Assembly (NCBI GenBank): GCA_001464695.1 | Contig: LNDQ01000058.1 | Span: forward strand, 1-64,000 | Direction: 5' to 3' | DNA: 64,000 nucleotides | DNA from: Betaproteobacteria bacterium Ga0077523 | Lineage (GTDB): Bacteria; Pseudomonadota; Gammaproteobacteria; Burkholderiales; Ga0077523 | Shown here: positions 29,153 through 35,734 of the stretch, in pieces | Position numbering within the stretch: position 1 is the stretch's first letter | Layout of the letters: the number at the start of each line of letters is the position of its first letter | Notes under the pieces: model-generated | The model's input: the letters and a program-made list of their open reading frames with translations, nothing else | Databases searched by the model: none | Told to the model about the DNA's origin: nothing | Translations under genes and position numbers: made by a program

Positions 29153-30271
29153 ATGACCGGCACGCGCTGGGACATCTTCTGCAAGGTCGTCGATCACTAC
29201 GGCGACATCGGCGTGTCGTGGCGCCTCGCGCGCCAACTGGTGGCCGAATACGACCTCGACGTACGGCTGTGGGTCGACGACCTCGCCACGTTCCACCGGC
29301 TGTGCGCCGAGGTGGATGCGGCCGCGGAGCGCCAGGCGATCGCCGGGGTCGACGTCCGCCATTGGCGCCCGGATGCAGATTTCGGCGCGGCCGCGGACGT
29401 CGTGGTGGAAGCGTTCGGCTCGCGTGCGCCCGACCCTTATATCGATGCCATGGCTGCCCGCGAACGCAAACCGGTCTGGATCAACCTCGAGTACCTGAGC
29501 GCGGAAGACTGGATCGAGGAGTGCCACCTCGGCAATTCGCCCCATCCCCGGCTGCCGCTCGTCAAACACTTCTTCTTTCCCGGCTTCACCGCCCGCACCG
29601 GCGGGGTGCTGTGCGAACAGGATCTCGAGATCCAGCGTCAGGCCGAGCTCGCGACCAGGTCGCATAGGCCAGGCACAGTCACCAGCGTCTCCCTGTTCGG
29701 CTACGGCGGACCGGCGGTGGGCCCGCTGCTGTCGGCCTGGGCCAATGGCCCGGAAAACATCCTGGCCCTCGTGCCGGAGAGCCGGGTACTGCCCGACGTC
29801 CTGCGGTACTTCGGGGCCGCCGGCGTGCTGCCGGGCGCACGCCTGGAACGCGGCGCGCTGGCGGTGCTGGTGCTGCCGTTCCAGCCGCTCGACCAGTACG
29901 ACCGCCTGCTGTGGACCTGCGACTGCAACTTCGTGCGCGGCGAGGACTCCTTCGTCCGCGCCCAGTGGGCCCGGCGCCCGTTCGTCTGGAATATCTACCC
30001 CCAGGACGGCGGCGCCCATTGGGCCAAGCTGCACGCCTTCGTCGACCGGTATGCCGAGGGCCTCTCGGCCGAGGCGGCGAGCGCCACCCGCGAGCTGTGG
30101 CGGCTGTGGAACCGGGGCGAGACGGCCGCCGGCGACATCGGGGCGGCCTGGCGCCGCTTCCGGGCGGTCCGGACGGAGCTCAACGCCCACGGCGACGCCT
30201 GGGCAACGCGCGTCGCCCGCCTGGGTGACCTTACCTCCAATCTGGTGCGATTCGCGGCCGCGCGGCTATAA
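29153..30271 (+). CDS. earP: EF-P arginine rhamnosyltransferase EarP
   Basis: A 372-residue GT-B glycosyltransferase. It begins TRWDIFCKVVDHYGDIGVSWRL, giving the conserved Asp14 and Asp18, and later has FVRGEDSFVRAQW with the conserved Glu/Asp pair of the dTDP-rhamnose site. EarP transfers rhamnose from dTDP-L-rhamnose to Arg32 of EF-P. The substrate gene efp follows after 70 bases, the standard pairing. The gene's stop codon lies within a TATAAT hexamer that is probably the -10 box of efp. Genes for dTDP-rhamnose synthesis are not in this window. Confidence 0.95.
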   Translation: MTGTRWDIFCKVVDHYGDIGVSWRLARQLVAEYDLDVRLWVDDLATFHRLCAEVDAAAERQAIAGVDVRHWRPDADFGAAADVVVEAFGSRAPDPYIDAMAARERKPVWINLEYLSAEDWIEECHLGNSPHPRLPLVKHFFFPGFTARTGGVLCEQDLEIQRQAELATRSHRPGTVTSVSLFGYGGPAVGPLLSAWANGPENILALVPESRVLPDVLRYFGAAGVLPGARLERGALAVLVLPFQPLDQYDRLLWTCDCNFVRGEDSFVRAQWARRPFVWNIYPQDGGAHWAKLHAFVDRYAEGLSAEAASATRELWRLWNRGETAAGDIGAAWRRFRAVRTELNAHGDAWATRVARLGDLTSNLVRFAAARL

Positions 30272-30272
30272 T
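30267..30272 (+). promoter_or_regulatory. Candidate -10 box for efp
   Basis: A perfect TATAAT overlaps the earP stop codon, 70 bases upstream of efp. A -35 element is weak (CTGGTG about 19 bases upstream). It suggests efp can be transcribed separately from earP, fitting its higher demand. Confidence 0.5.
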
Positions 30273-30341
30273 TACCGGCTTTCATTTCGGCACCTGATTC
30301 CGGTGTGCCGGTGACTCTAAACCGACCTTGGCAGAACGTTC

Positions 30342-30902
30342 ATGAAGATCGCTCAGGAACTGCGTTCCGGCAACGTCATCATGGTGGGCAAGGACCCGCT
30401 CGTGGTGCAGCGTGCCGAATTCAACAAGTCCGGCCGCAACGCGTCCGTGATGAAGATGAAGCTGAAGAACCTCTTGACCGGGGCCACCACCGAGACGGTG
30501 TACCGGGCCGACGAGAAGTTCGACGTGGTCGTGCTCGACCGCAAGGATGTGACCTATTCGTACTTCGCCGATCCCATGTACGTCTTCATGGATGCCGAGT
30601 ACAACCAGTACGAAGTGGAGAAGGAGAACATGGGCGACGCGCTCATGTATCTGGAGGACGGCATGCCGGTGGAAGTGACCTTCTACGAAGGCAAGGCCAT
30701 TTCGGTCCAGCTACCCTCCTCGTTCGTGCGCGAGATCATCTATACCGAGCCGGCCGTGCGCGGTGACACCTCGGGCAAGGTGTTGAAGCCCGCCAAGCTC
30801 GCCACCGGCTACGAAGTGCAGGTGCCGCTGTTCTGCGCCACCGGCGACAAGATCGAAATCGACACCGCTACCGGCGAGTACCGCCGGCGCGTGGCTGCCT
30901 AG
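30342..30902 (+). CDS. efp: Translation elongation factor P (arginine type)
   Basis: A 186-residue EF-P with the usual three beta-barrel domains: KOW-like start ([19 protein letters not shown]), OB domain 2 and C-terminal OB domain 3 ending [18 protein letters not shown]. The modified position is Arg32 in [10 protein letters not shown], as in the EarP-rhamnosylated group, not the Lys of the EpmA group. It relieves ribosome stalling at polyproline stretches. It is probably modified by the product of the gene directly upstream. A strong terminator follows. Confidence 0.98.
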   Translation: MKIAQELRSGNVIMVGKDPLVVQRAEFNKSGRNASVMKMKLKNLLTGATTETVYRADEKFDVVVLDRKDVTYSYFADPMYVFMDAEYNQYEVEKENMGDALMYLEDGMPVEVTFYEGKAISVQLPSSFVREIIYTEPAVRGDTSGKVLKPAKLATGYEVQVPLFCATGDKIEIDTATGEYRRRVAA

Positions 30903-30926
30903 GTCTGCGCCGCCCGCTGACGGAGA

Positions 30927-30955
30927 GGCCGCGGTTCTGCCGCGGCCTTTTCTTT
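30927..30955 (+). terminator. Rho-independent terminator of efp
   Basis: Eight-pair stem GGCCGCGG (30927-30934) / CCGCGGCC (30940-30947) with a 5-base loop, followed by TTTTCTTTTT. Confidence 0.9.
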
Positions 30956-30965
30956 TTCGGCAGCC

Positions 30966-31030
30966 CGCGCCGGGCCGCCCCAAGAGGGCTGGCCCCCTCG
31001 GGGGGAAGGGCCACAGGCCCATCGGGGGGG
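30966..31030. repeat. Dispersed three-hairpin repeat, copy 1
   Basis: Shows the same order of elements as the two copies near 35.6 kb: CGCCGGGCCGCCCCAAGAGG, then a C5-TC-G6 hairpin, then a GGCC-type hairpin and a G-run. It lies between the convergent efp and Rap1a-like genes. Confidence 0.8.
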
Positions 31031-31040
31031 TGCCATCTCT

Positions 31041-31442
31041 TCAGCGGTTCGGCGATGGATCCGGCGCGCCGTCGCTGCAGGGAAACGTACTCGACAAGGC
31101 AGTGAAGAGCATGAGGTGCGCAGGCTGATCGAGCCGCTCCGGATGCTCCTTGAGATAGGCAACGATCGCGGGGATCACGTCCCGTGCGGAGAAGGTACCT
31201 TCCCCAGCGCCCGGCAGGCAGAAATACATGTCGCTGGATGCGCGCCAGGCCGCCCACCCGTGCCCCCAGAGGAAGCCCTCGACGAACGCGAGACAACGGG
31301 TGCCCTCGGGCCCCTCCGGCAAAGCTTCACAGGCGCCGAGCAACTCCGCAGCGGGGCGCCGTGCCATCACGTCCGGTTCGGCACTCGCGGCACCAGCCAG
31401 GAGCGCCCCCACCACCAGCGTTAGCAACCGCGAAGAACGCAA
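31041..31442 (-). CDS. Rap1a/Tai-like small exported protein
   Basis: A 133-residue protein with a signal peptide (LLTLVVGALLAGAASA). The mature part has the spacing of the Rap1a/Tai domain: AAELLGACEAL, CLAFVEGFLWGH, YFCLPGAG, a helix ending AYLKEHPERL, and a final FTALSSTFPC. The four cysteines fit the disulfides of that fold. The founding members are immunity proteins against type VI peptidoglycan-amidase effectors, but no effector or type VI gene is nearby, so this domain may have another role here. The start is TTG, 3 bases after the apt stop, so the two are co-translated. Confidence 0.72.
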   Translation of the reverse strand: MRSSRLLTLVVGALLAGAASAEPDVMARRPAAELLGACEALPEGPEGTRCLAFVEGFLWGHGWAAWRASSDMYFCLPGAGEGTFSARDVIPAIVAYLKEHPERLDQPAHLMLFTALSSTFPCSDGAPDPSPNR

Positions 31443-31445
31443 CGC

Positions 31446-31973
31446 TCAGTGCCCGTCGAACGCGATCAGTGCGTGCATGCCGCATCCTAGCCCGGCGAGC
31501 CGCTCGCGTCCGCCCAAGGCCGGCAGTTCGACCAGAAAACAGCATTCGATCACGGTCGCACCGGCATGCGTCAGGATGCGCAGCGCCGCTTCAGCCGTGC
31601 CACCGGTGGCGATGAGGTCGTCGGCCACCACGATCCGTTCACCCGCCGCGACTGCATCGACGTGCATTTCGATGCGGTCGGAACCGTATTCCAGTTCGTA
31701 ATCGTGCCCGATTGCCTCGGCCGGCAGGCGCCCACGCTTGCGCAGTGGGACGAACCCCAGCCCAAGAGCGTGCGCGAGCGCGGCACCGACGATGAAGCCG
31801 CGCGCCTCGATGCCGGCGACCTTTTGCACCGCTGCATCACGATAGCGATCGGCCAGGAGGCCGATAGCCTGTGCGAACGCCGGACCGTGTTTCAGGAGGG
31901 TCGTGATGTCACGGAACAGGATCCCCGGTTTCGGGTGGTCGGGGATGGTGCGGATCGATGCGGCGAGTGACAT
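31446..31973 (-). CDS. apt: Adenine phosphoribosyltransferase
   Basis: A 175-residue type I phosphoribosyltransferase. FPKPGILFRDIT-like start (here HPKPGILFRDITTLL), the adenine-binding GIEARGFIVGAALAHALG and the PRPP loop VVADDLIATGGTAEAAL are all present. It salvages adenine to AMP in the cytoplasm. Length is normal. It is the first gene of a two-gene unit with the Rap1a-like protein. Confidence 0.97.
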   Translation of the reverse strand: MSLAASIRTIPDHPKPGILFRDITTLLKHGPAFAQAIGLLADRYRDAAVQKVAGIEARGFIVGAALAHALGLGFVPLRKRGRLPAEAIGHDYELEYGSDRIEMHVDAVAAGERIVVADDLIATGGTAEAALRILTHAGATVIECCFLVELPALGGRERLAGLGCGMHALIAFDGH

Positions 31974-32070
31974 GGCAAGTTATGGAAGCGTGAGGTCCAG
32001 CGAGAACGCGGAGCCGCGGCCCGGACAGCGAACCGATCGCCCTAAATCCCGCTGGGCGCAGGCCGATAAG

Positions 32071-32100
32071 GTGACATTGAAGGGTGGCTTTAGCCATAAT
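32071..32100 (+). promoter_or_regulatory. Candidate sigma70 promoter for the 26-residue membrane protein
   Basis: GTGACA (32071-32076) and CATAAT (32095-32100) are spaced by 18 bases, about 80 bases upstream of the small ORF. Confidence 0.45.
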
Positions 32101-32180
32101 TCAAGGGGATGGGCGCCGCGGGGGTGTGGCGAGCCCATTGAAGGCGCGAGCAACGCGTGATGTCAACAACAAGGTGAATC

Positions 32181-32261
32181 ATGTCCGTACTCGATATGGC
32201 AATGATCGGGGGCTTCGTTCTCCTGGTCGTGCTGATCGTTCTGCGCTTCAAGAAACGCTGA
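32181..32261 (+). CDS. 26-residue single-span membrane protein
   Basis: The ORF encodes MSVLDMAMIGGFVLLVVLI followed by VLRFKKR: a short polar start, one hydrophobic helix of about 17 residues and a basic tail, the usual design of a bacterial membrane microprotein with the tail in the cytoplasm. AAGGTGA lies 6 bases upstream of the ATG and a plausible sigma70 promoter lies about 80 bases upstream. No larger gene competes for this interval. Similarity to KdpF- or CydX-like subunits is only in size; no partner complex is encoded nearby. Function unknown. Confidence 0.6.
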   Translation: MSVLDMAMIGGFVLLVVLIVLRFKKR

Positions 32262-32347
32262 ACTGACGTGGCTGTACCCGCGTGCGCGTGCGCCCGGTAA
32301 CGGAGCGCGCCGCTGCCGATCTCGACGCGGGGCGGAACTTCCGGTCG

Positions 32348-32376
32348 TTGACACCCTTCTATGCAGTCAGCATCAT
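32348..32376 (+). promoter_or_regulatory. Candidate sigma70 promoter of the Ser-rich lipoprotein gene
   Basis: TTGACA (32348-32353) and CATCAT (32371-32376) with a 17-base spacer, ending 31 bases before the start codon. Confidence 0.6.
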
Positions 32377-32407
32377 CGATCAACGACCACGGAAGGATTT
32401 GTCACCC

Positions 32408-32917
32408 ATGCCCGACACACACTCGAACTACAAGCTTCCCGTAGCTCTCGTCATCGCTTCATCGCTGGCGCTAGCCGCTTGCTCCAGCATGCCGGGCTCC
32501 TCGTCCAGCAGCTCCACCACCAGCAGCTCCAGCAGCAGCTCGACCAGCTCGGCCAAGGCGGCACCCAACAGCTATCAACCAGTGTCGGATGTTCCCATTC
32601 CCGGCGGAACGAAGATCAACACCGACAAGTCGGTCATCCTCGGCCAGGGCGACAAGTGGTTCGGTCGCATGGTTCTGGTGACTGATCGTCCGTCGACACA
32701 GGCCTACACCTACTACCAGGAACAGATGCCGACCTTCGGCTGGGAACCGGTGACGGCCGTGCAGGGCAAGACGAGCATCATGACCTTCACCCGCGGCGAT
32801 CGCGGGGCGACTCTGGAGATCACCCCGGGAACGCTCTCCGGTTCGGAGGTGGCGATCACGGTGAGCCCACGCCAGGGGAACGGAGCCGCACCCGCGCCCA
32901 CCGCCGAGAAGAAGTAA
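32408..32917 (+). CDS. Lipoprotein with serine-rich linker
   Basis: A 169-residue lipoprotein. The ATG at 32408 is followed by a lipoprotein signal with lipobox L-A-A-C (VIASSLALAACSS). A Ser/Thr linker of about 20 residues leads to a compact domain (VPIPGGTKINTDKSVILGQG; AYTYYQEQMPTFGWEPVT; FTRGDRGATLEITPG). The YYQEQMPTFGWE stretch resembles small lipoproteins in which an alpha/beta domain compares residue pairs, but I do not recognise a named family. It probably sits in the outer membrane. A good sigma70 promoter precedes it. Confidence 0.82.
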   Translation: MPDTHSNYKLPVALVIASSLALAACSSMPGSSSSSSTTSSSSSSSTSSAKAAPNSYQPVSDVPIPGGTKINTDKSVILGQGDKWFGRMVLVTDRPSTQAYTYYQEQMPTFGWEPVTAVQGKTSIMTFTRGDRGATLEITPGTLSGSEVAITVSPRQGNGAAPAPTAEKK

Positions 32918-32927
32918 GGCTGCGCGC

Positions 32928-33314
32928 GTGCCGATCCACGGGATGAACCATTTCACGGTGCTGACCGCGGACCTTGCGGCGACGCGCGATTTCTACATCG
33001 GGGTGCTGGGTCTCAAGGAAGGTCCACGCCCCGATCTCGGCTTTCCCGGTACCTGGCTCTATGTCGGCAACGAGGCGGTCTTGCACGTCATCGCCGGCCG
33101 GGCCTTGCCGCCCGATCCGCGCGGCGTGCTGGATCACATGGCGTTCACCGCTGCCGACCTGCCGGGCATGACGGCCAAACTGCAGGCGCGCGGCATCAAG
33201 TACGACCTGCGGCGCCAGAACGAGTCGGGCACGTGGCAGTTGTTCTGCTTCGATCCGAGCGGTGCCCGGGTGGAACTGGACTTCCCCGCCAGCGAGAACC
33301 AGGCGGCGGCCTGA
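32928..33314 (+). CDS. VOC-family (glyoxalase/dioxygenase fold) protein
   Basis: A 128-residue single VOC unit: GMNHFTVLTADLAATRDFYIGVLGL, HMAFTAADLPGMTAKL, FCFDPSGARVELDF. Metal-ligand candidates are the His of NHFTV, His of LDHMAF and the Glu of VELDF. The reaction is not predictable. The GTG start has AAGG upstream; an ATG five codons later is an alternative. The gene ends exactly where the convergent LysR gene ends, with no base between the stop codons. Confidence 0.88.
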   Translation: MPIHGMNHFTVLTADLAATRDFYIGVLGLKEGPRPDLGFPGTWLYVGNEAVLHVIAGRALPPDPRGVLDHMAFTAADLPGMTAKLQARGIKYDLRRQNESGTWQLFCFDPSGARVELDFPASENQAAA

Positions 33315-34214
33315 TCAGTTGAGTTCGGGGACGGCGGCGAACTGCTCGCGCAGGTAGTCGATGACCACCCGGACCTTGGTGGAAAGCTGCCGCGCCGACG
33401 GGTAGACGGCATTGATCGCCACCGGCGGCGGCGCGAAGTCGCCGAGGACGGTTTGCAGCCGCCCGGCGCTCAAATGGTCGTGGACCATCCATAGCGGAGC
33501 CGCGGCGACGCCGATCCCGGCCAGCACCGCACGGCGAATGGCGCTGCCGCTGGTCGTGCGGAACGTGCCGGCCACACGCACATTGAACTCGCCCTTCGCC
33601 CCCTGGAACGGCCACAGGTTGCGACCTGGCAGGTAGCTGTACAGGATGCAGTTGTGCCGATCGAGATCCTGGGGCACGCGCGGCTCGCCATGGCGTGCGA
33701 AGTACTCGGGTGTCCCTACGACGACGCGGCGGCTCGACCCCAAGCGGCGAGCCACCAGCGTCGAATCATCGAGGTTGCCGACCCGCACGGCGACGTCGAT
33801 GCCCTCCTCCACCAGGTCGGCGAAGCGTTCGCCCTCGATCAGGTGCAGCTTGAGCCCGGCGTGCCGCGCCTGGAAGGCGATGAGCTGTTCGTCCAGGAAC
33901 TGCTGTCCCAGCGCGTTCGGCGCCGCGACGGTGAGGGTGCCGGCCAGACCGCTCGACAGTCTCGCCACCCCGGCCTCTGCTTCAGCGAGATCGTCGAGAA
34001 TGCGGCGGGCCGACTCGTAGTACGCACTGCCGGCCTCGGTCAGGCTCAGGCGCCGTGTCGTGCGCTGCAACAAAGTAACGCCCAGGCTGGCTTCGAGCGC
34101 CGCCAACTGCTTGCTCACGGTCGGCTGACTCGCACCAAGCTCCCGCGCAACTGCAGAAATACTGCCCGTTTCCGCAATGCGGACGAAGGCCTGCATCAGA
34201 CTGAATCGGTCCAC
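33315..34214 (-). CDS. LysR-family transcriptional regulator
   Basis: A 299-residue LTTR with the N-terminal winged helix (FVRIAETGSISAVARELGAS, then QPTVSKQLAALE) and a C-terminal effector-binding domain of the CrgA/AaeR-like group (LAGTLTVAAPNALGQQF, DLVEEGIDVAVRVGNL, LFDxxx-type end STKVRVVIDYLREQF). Regulators of this group usually control a divergent gene. A perfect 8-bp inverted repeat lies 12 bases upstream of its start, between it and the divergent surface-adhesin-E-like gene. Effector unknown. Confidence 0.93.
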   Translation of the reverse strand: MDRFSLMQAFVRIAETGSISAVARELGASQPTVSKQLAALEASLGVTLLQRTTRRLSLTEAGSAYYESARRILDDLAEAEAGVARLSSGLAGTLTVAAPNALGQQFLDEQLIAFQARHAGLKLHLIEGERFADLVEEGIDVAVRVGNLDDSTLVARRLGSSRRVVVGTPEYFARHGEPRVPQDLDRHNCILYSYLPGRNLWPFQGAKGEFNVRVAGTFRTTSGSAIRRAVLAGIGVAAAPLWMVHDHLSAGRLQTVLGDFAPPPVAINAVYPSARQLSTKVRVVIDYLREQFAAVPELN

Positions 34215-34225
34215 TGGACCCCCTT

Positions 34226-34246
34226 TTCATGCATGACGTGCATGAA
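34226..34246. promoter_or_regulatory. Perfect inverted repeat, candidate operator of the LysR regulator
   Basis: TTCATGCA (34226-34233) and TGCATGAA (34239-34246) are exact reverse complements with a 5-base spacer. It lies 12 bases upstream of the regulator's start, as expected for autoregulation. Further nested palindromes follow at 34254-34306 (GCGAT/ATCGC, GGTTG/CAACC, CCCATG/CATGGG). Confidence 0.5.
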
Positions 34247-34370
34247 TCATATTCCCATGGCGGTCTTGGTTGTGCGATGCAATATCGCTACATTGCAACC
34301 CATGGGATCCACCGCGCGACACATGGTGCACGGCGACAAGGGGTCCGGACCACACGAAAGGAAGAACAAC

Positions 34371-34799
34371 ATGCACGCAAGAATTCTGGCAACGGCACTC
34401 CTCGCAACCTGGCTTGGCCTGCTCGTCAGTGGTACAGCCCAGGCCGCGGACTGGCGCAGCTTGAGCGCCGACACCGCCACCCAGGTGTTCATCGACCAGA
34501 ACTCGGTCACCACCGACGGCGCTACCAGCGAGGCCTTGGTGCTGGTCAACTATTCCGCGACCCACACGCTGGGTGACGACTGGTTCCCCCACCGTTCGCA
34601 AGTGGTGCGCTACCAGCTCGCCTGCTCGACCGGCGAGACCGCACTGAAGGCCTGGGCCTTCAAGACCGGGGAACTGGGCAGTGGTGCCACGGTGTGGAAG
34701 AGCGCACAGACGGCACCGCAACTGGCCAAGCCGGCGGCGGACAGCGTCGAAAGCCTGCTGCTGGCCAGGCTCTGCGCGGGACCCGTGTCGCTGCGCTGA
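34371..34799 (+). CDS. Surface-adhesin protein E-like exported protein
   Basis: A 142-residue protein with a signal peptide (ILATALLATWLGLLVSGTAQA, mature start ADW). The mature part, with W..L..D..TQVFIDQNSV, VLVNYSATH, RSQVVRYQLACSTGETALKAW and a second Cys near the end, resembles the surface-adhesin E (SAE) family of short betaproteobacterial exported proteins. GAAAGGAAG precedes the ATG. It is divergent from the LysR gene and shares its control region. Adhesion is only a family label. Confidence 0.7.
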   Translation: MHARILATALLATWLGLLVSGTAQAADWRSLSADTATQVFIDQNSVTTDGATSEALVLVNYSATHTLGDDWFPHRSQVVRYQLACSTGETALKAWAFKTGELGSGATVWKSAQTAPQLAKPAADSVESLLLARLCAGPVSLR

Positions 34800-34926
34800 C
34801 ACACACGATCGGCATCGCCTTGTTTCACCGGCGCTCCAGGTGCAAGCCTGGAGCGTCTTGTCGTTCGGACTCAGCGTGCATCTGCATTCAGGGTATCGTC
34901 GGGGTTTGACGCCACCCGCGGAACCC

Positions 34927-35583
34927 ATGCTGAATACCCTCGAACTCGCCACCGGCCCCGCGCCGAGCGCCGCCGTCATCTGGTTGCACGGACTCGGCGC
35001 CGACGGCAACGATTTCGCGCCGATCGTGGGCGAGCTCGACCTGCCGCCGACGGCGATCCGCTTCGTCTTTCCGCATGCGCCGGCAATGCCGGTCACCATC
35101 AATGGCGGCTACGTGATGCCTGCCTGGTACGACATTCTCGGCACTGACCTGAATCGCCGCGAGGACGAGTCCGGCGTGCGCGCGTCGCAGCAGGCGGTGG
35201 AGGCCCTGGTGGCGCGTGAAGGCGAGCGCGGCATCGCGCCGAACCGCATCGTGCTGGCCGGCTTCTCCCAGGGCGGCGCGATCGCGCTGCAGACCGCGCT
35301 GCGGCAATCCCGTGCGCTGGCCGGCGTGATGGCGCTGTCGACCTATGTCCCGCTCGCGGCCACCTTGCCCACGGAACGCAACGCTGCATCGAACACGGTG
35401 CCGATCCTGATGGCGCACGGGACCCACGACCCGGTCATTCCGCTCGCCATGGCGAAGCGCTCACGCGACCTGCTGCGGTCGCTCGGCTACGACGTCCAGT
35501 GGCACGAGTACCCGATGGAGCACTCGGTGTGTCCGGAGGAGATCGCCGCCATCGGCGCTTTTCTCCGGCGGGTGCTCGCCTAG
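34927..35583 (+). CDS. Carboxylesterase (phospholipase/carboxylesterase family)
   Basis: A 218-residue cytoplasmic alpha/beta hydrolase of the EstB/YpfH/acyl-protein-thioesterase group. The catalytic Ser lies in GFSQGG, the Asp in HGTHDPVIP and the His in MEHSVCPEEI. LHGLGADGNDF and FPHAPAMPVTINGGYVMPAWYD are family marks. It hydrolyses short acyl esters. Length is typical. Two tandem copies of the dispersed repeat follow immediately. Confidence 0.93.
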   Translation: MLNTLELATGPAPSAAVIWLHGLGADGNDFAPIVGELDLPPTAIRFVFPHAPAMPVTINGGYVMPAWYDILGTDLNRREDESGVRASQQAVEALVAREGERGIAPNRIVLAGFSQGGAIALQTALRQSRALAGVMALSTYVPLAATLPTERNAASNTVPILMAHGTHDPVIPLAMAKRSRDLLRSLGYDVQWHEYPMEHSVCPEEIAAIGAFLRRVLA

Positions 35584-35649
35584 CCCTCGCCGGGCCGCCC
35601 CAAGAGGGCTGCCCCCTTGGGGGGAGAGGCCGCAGGCCTGTCGGGGGGG
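35583..35649. repeat. Dispersed three-hairpin repeat, copy 2
   Basis: Starts right at the end of the carboxylesterase gene. It contains AGCCCTC pairing with GAGGGCT, a C5-TT-G6 hairpin and an AGGCC-GC-AGGCCT-type hairpin. It differs from copy 3 at only a few positions and forms a 75-base tandem with it. Confidence 0.88.
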
Positions 35650-35657
35650 ATCACATC

Positions 35658-35724
35658 AGCCCTCGCCGGGCCGCCCCAAGAGGGCTGGCCCCCTCGGGGG
35701 GAGAGGCCGCAGGCCTACCGGGAG
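35658..35724. repeat. Dispersed three-hairpin repeat, copy 3
   Basis: Same element as copy 2, in direct tandem with a period of 75 bases. The region between the carboxylesterase stop and the convergent gene's stop at 35735 consists almost wholly of copies 2 and 3, which may act as a bidirectional terminator. Confidence 0.88.
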
Positions 35725-35734
35725 GAACGTCGCC

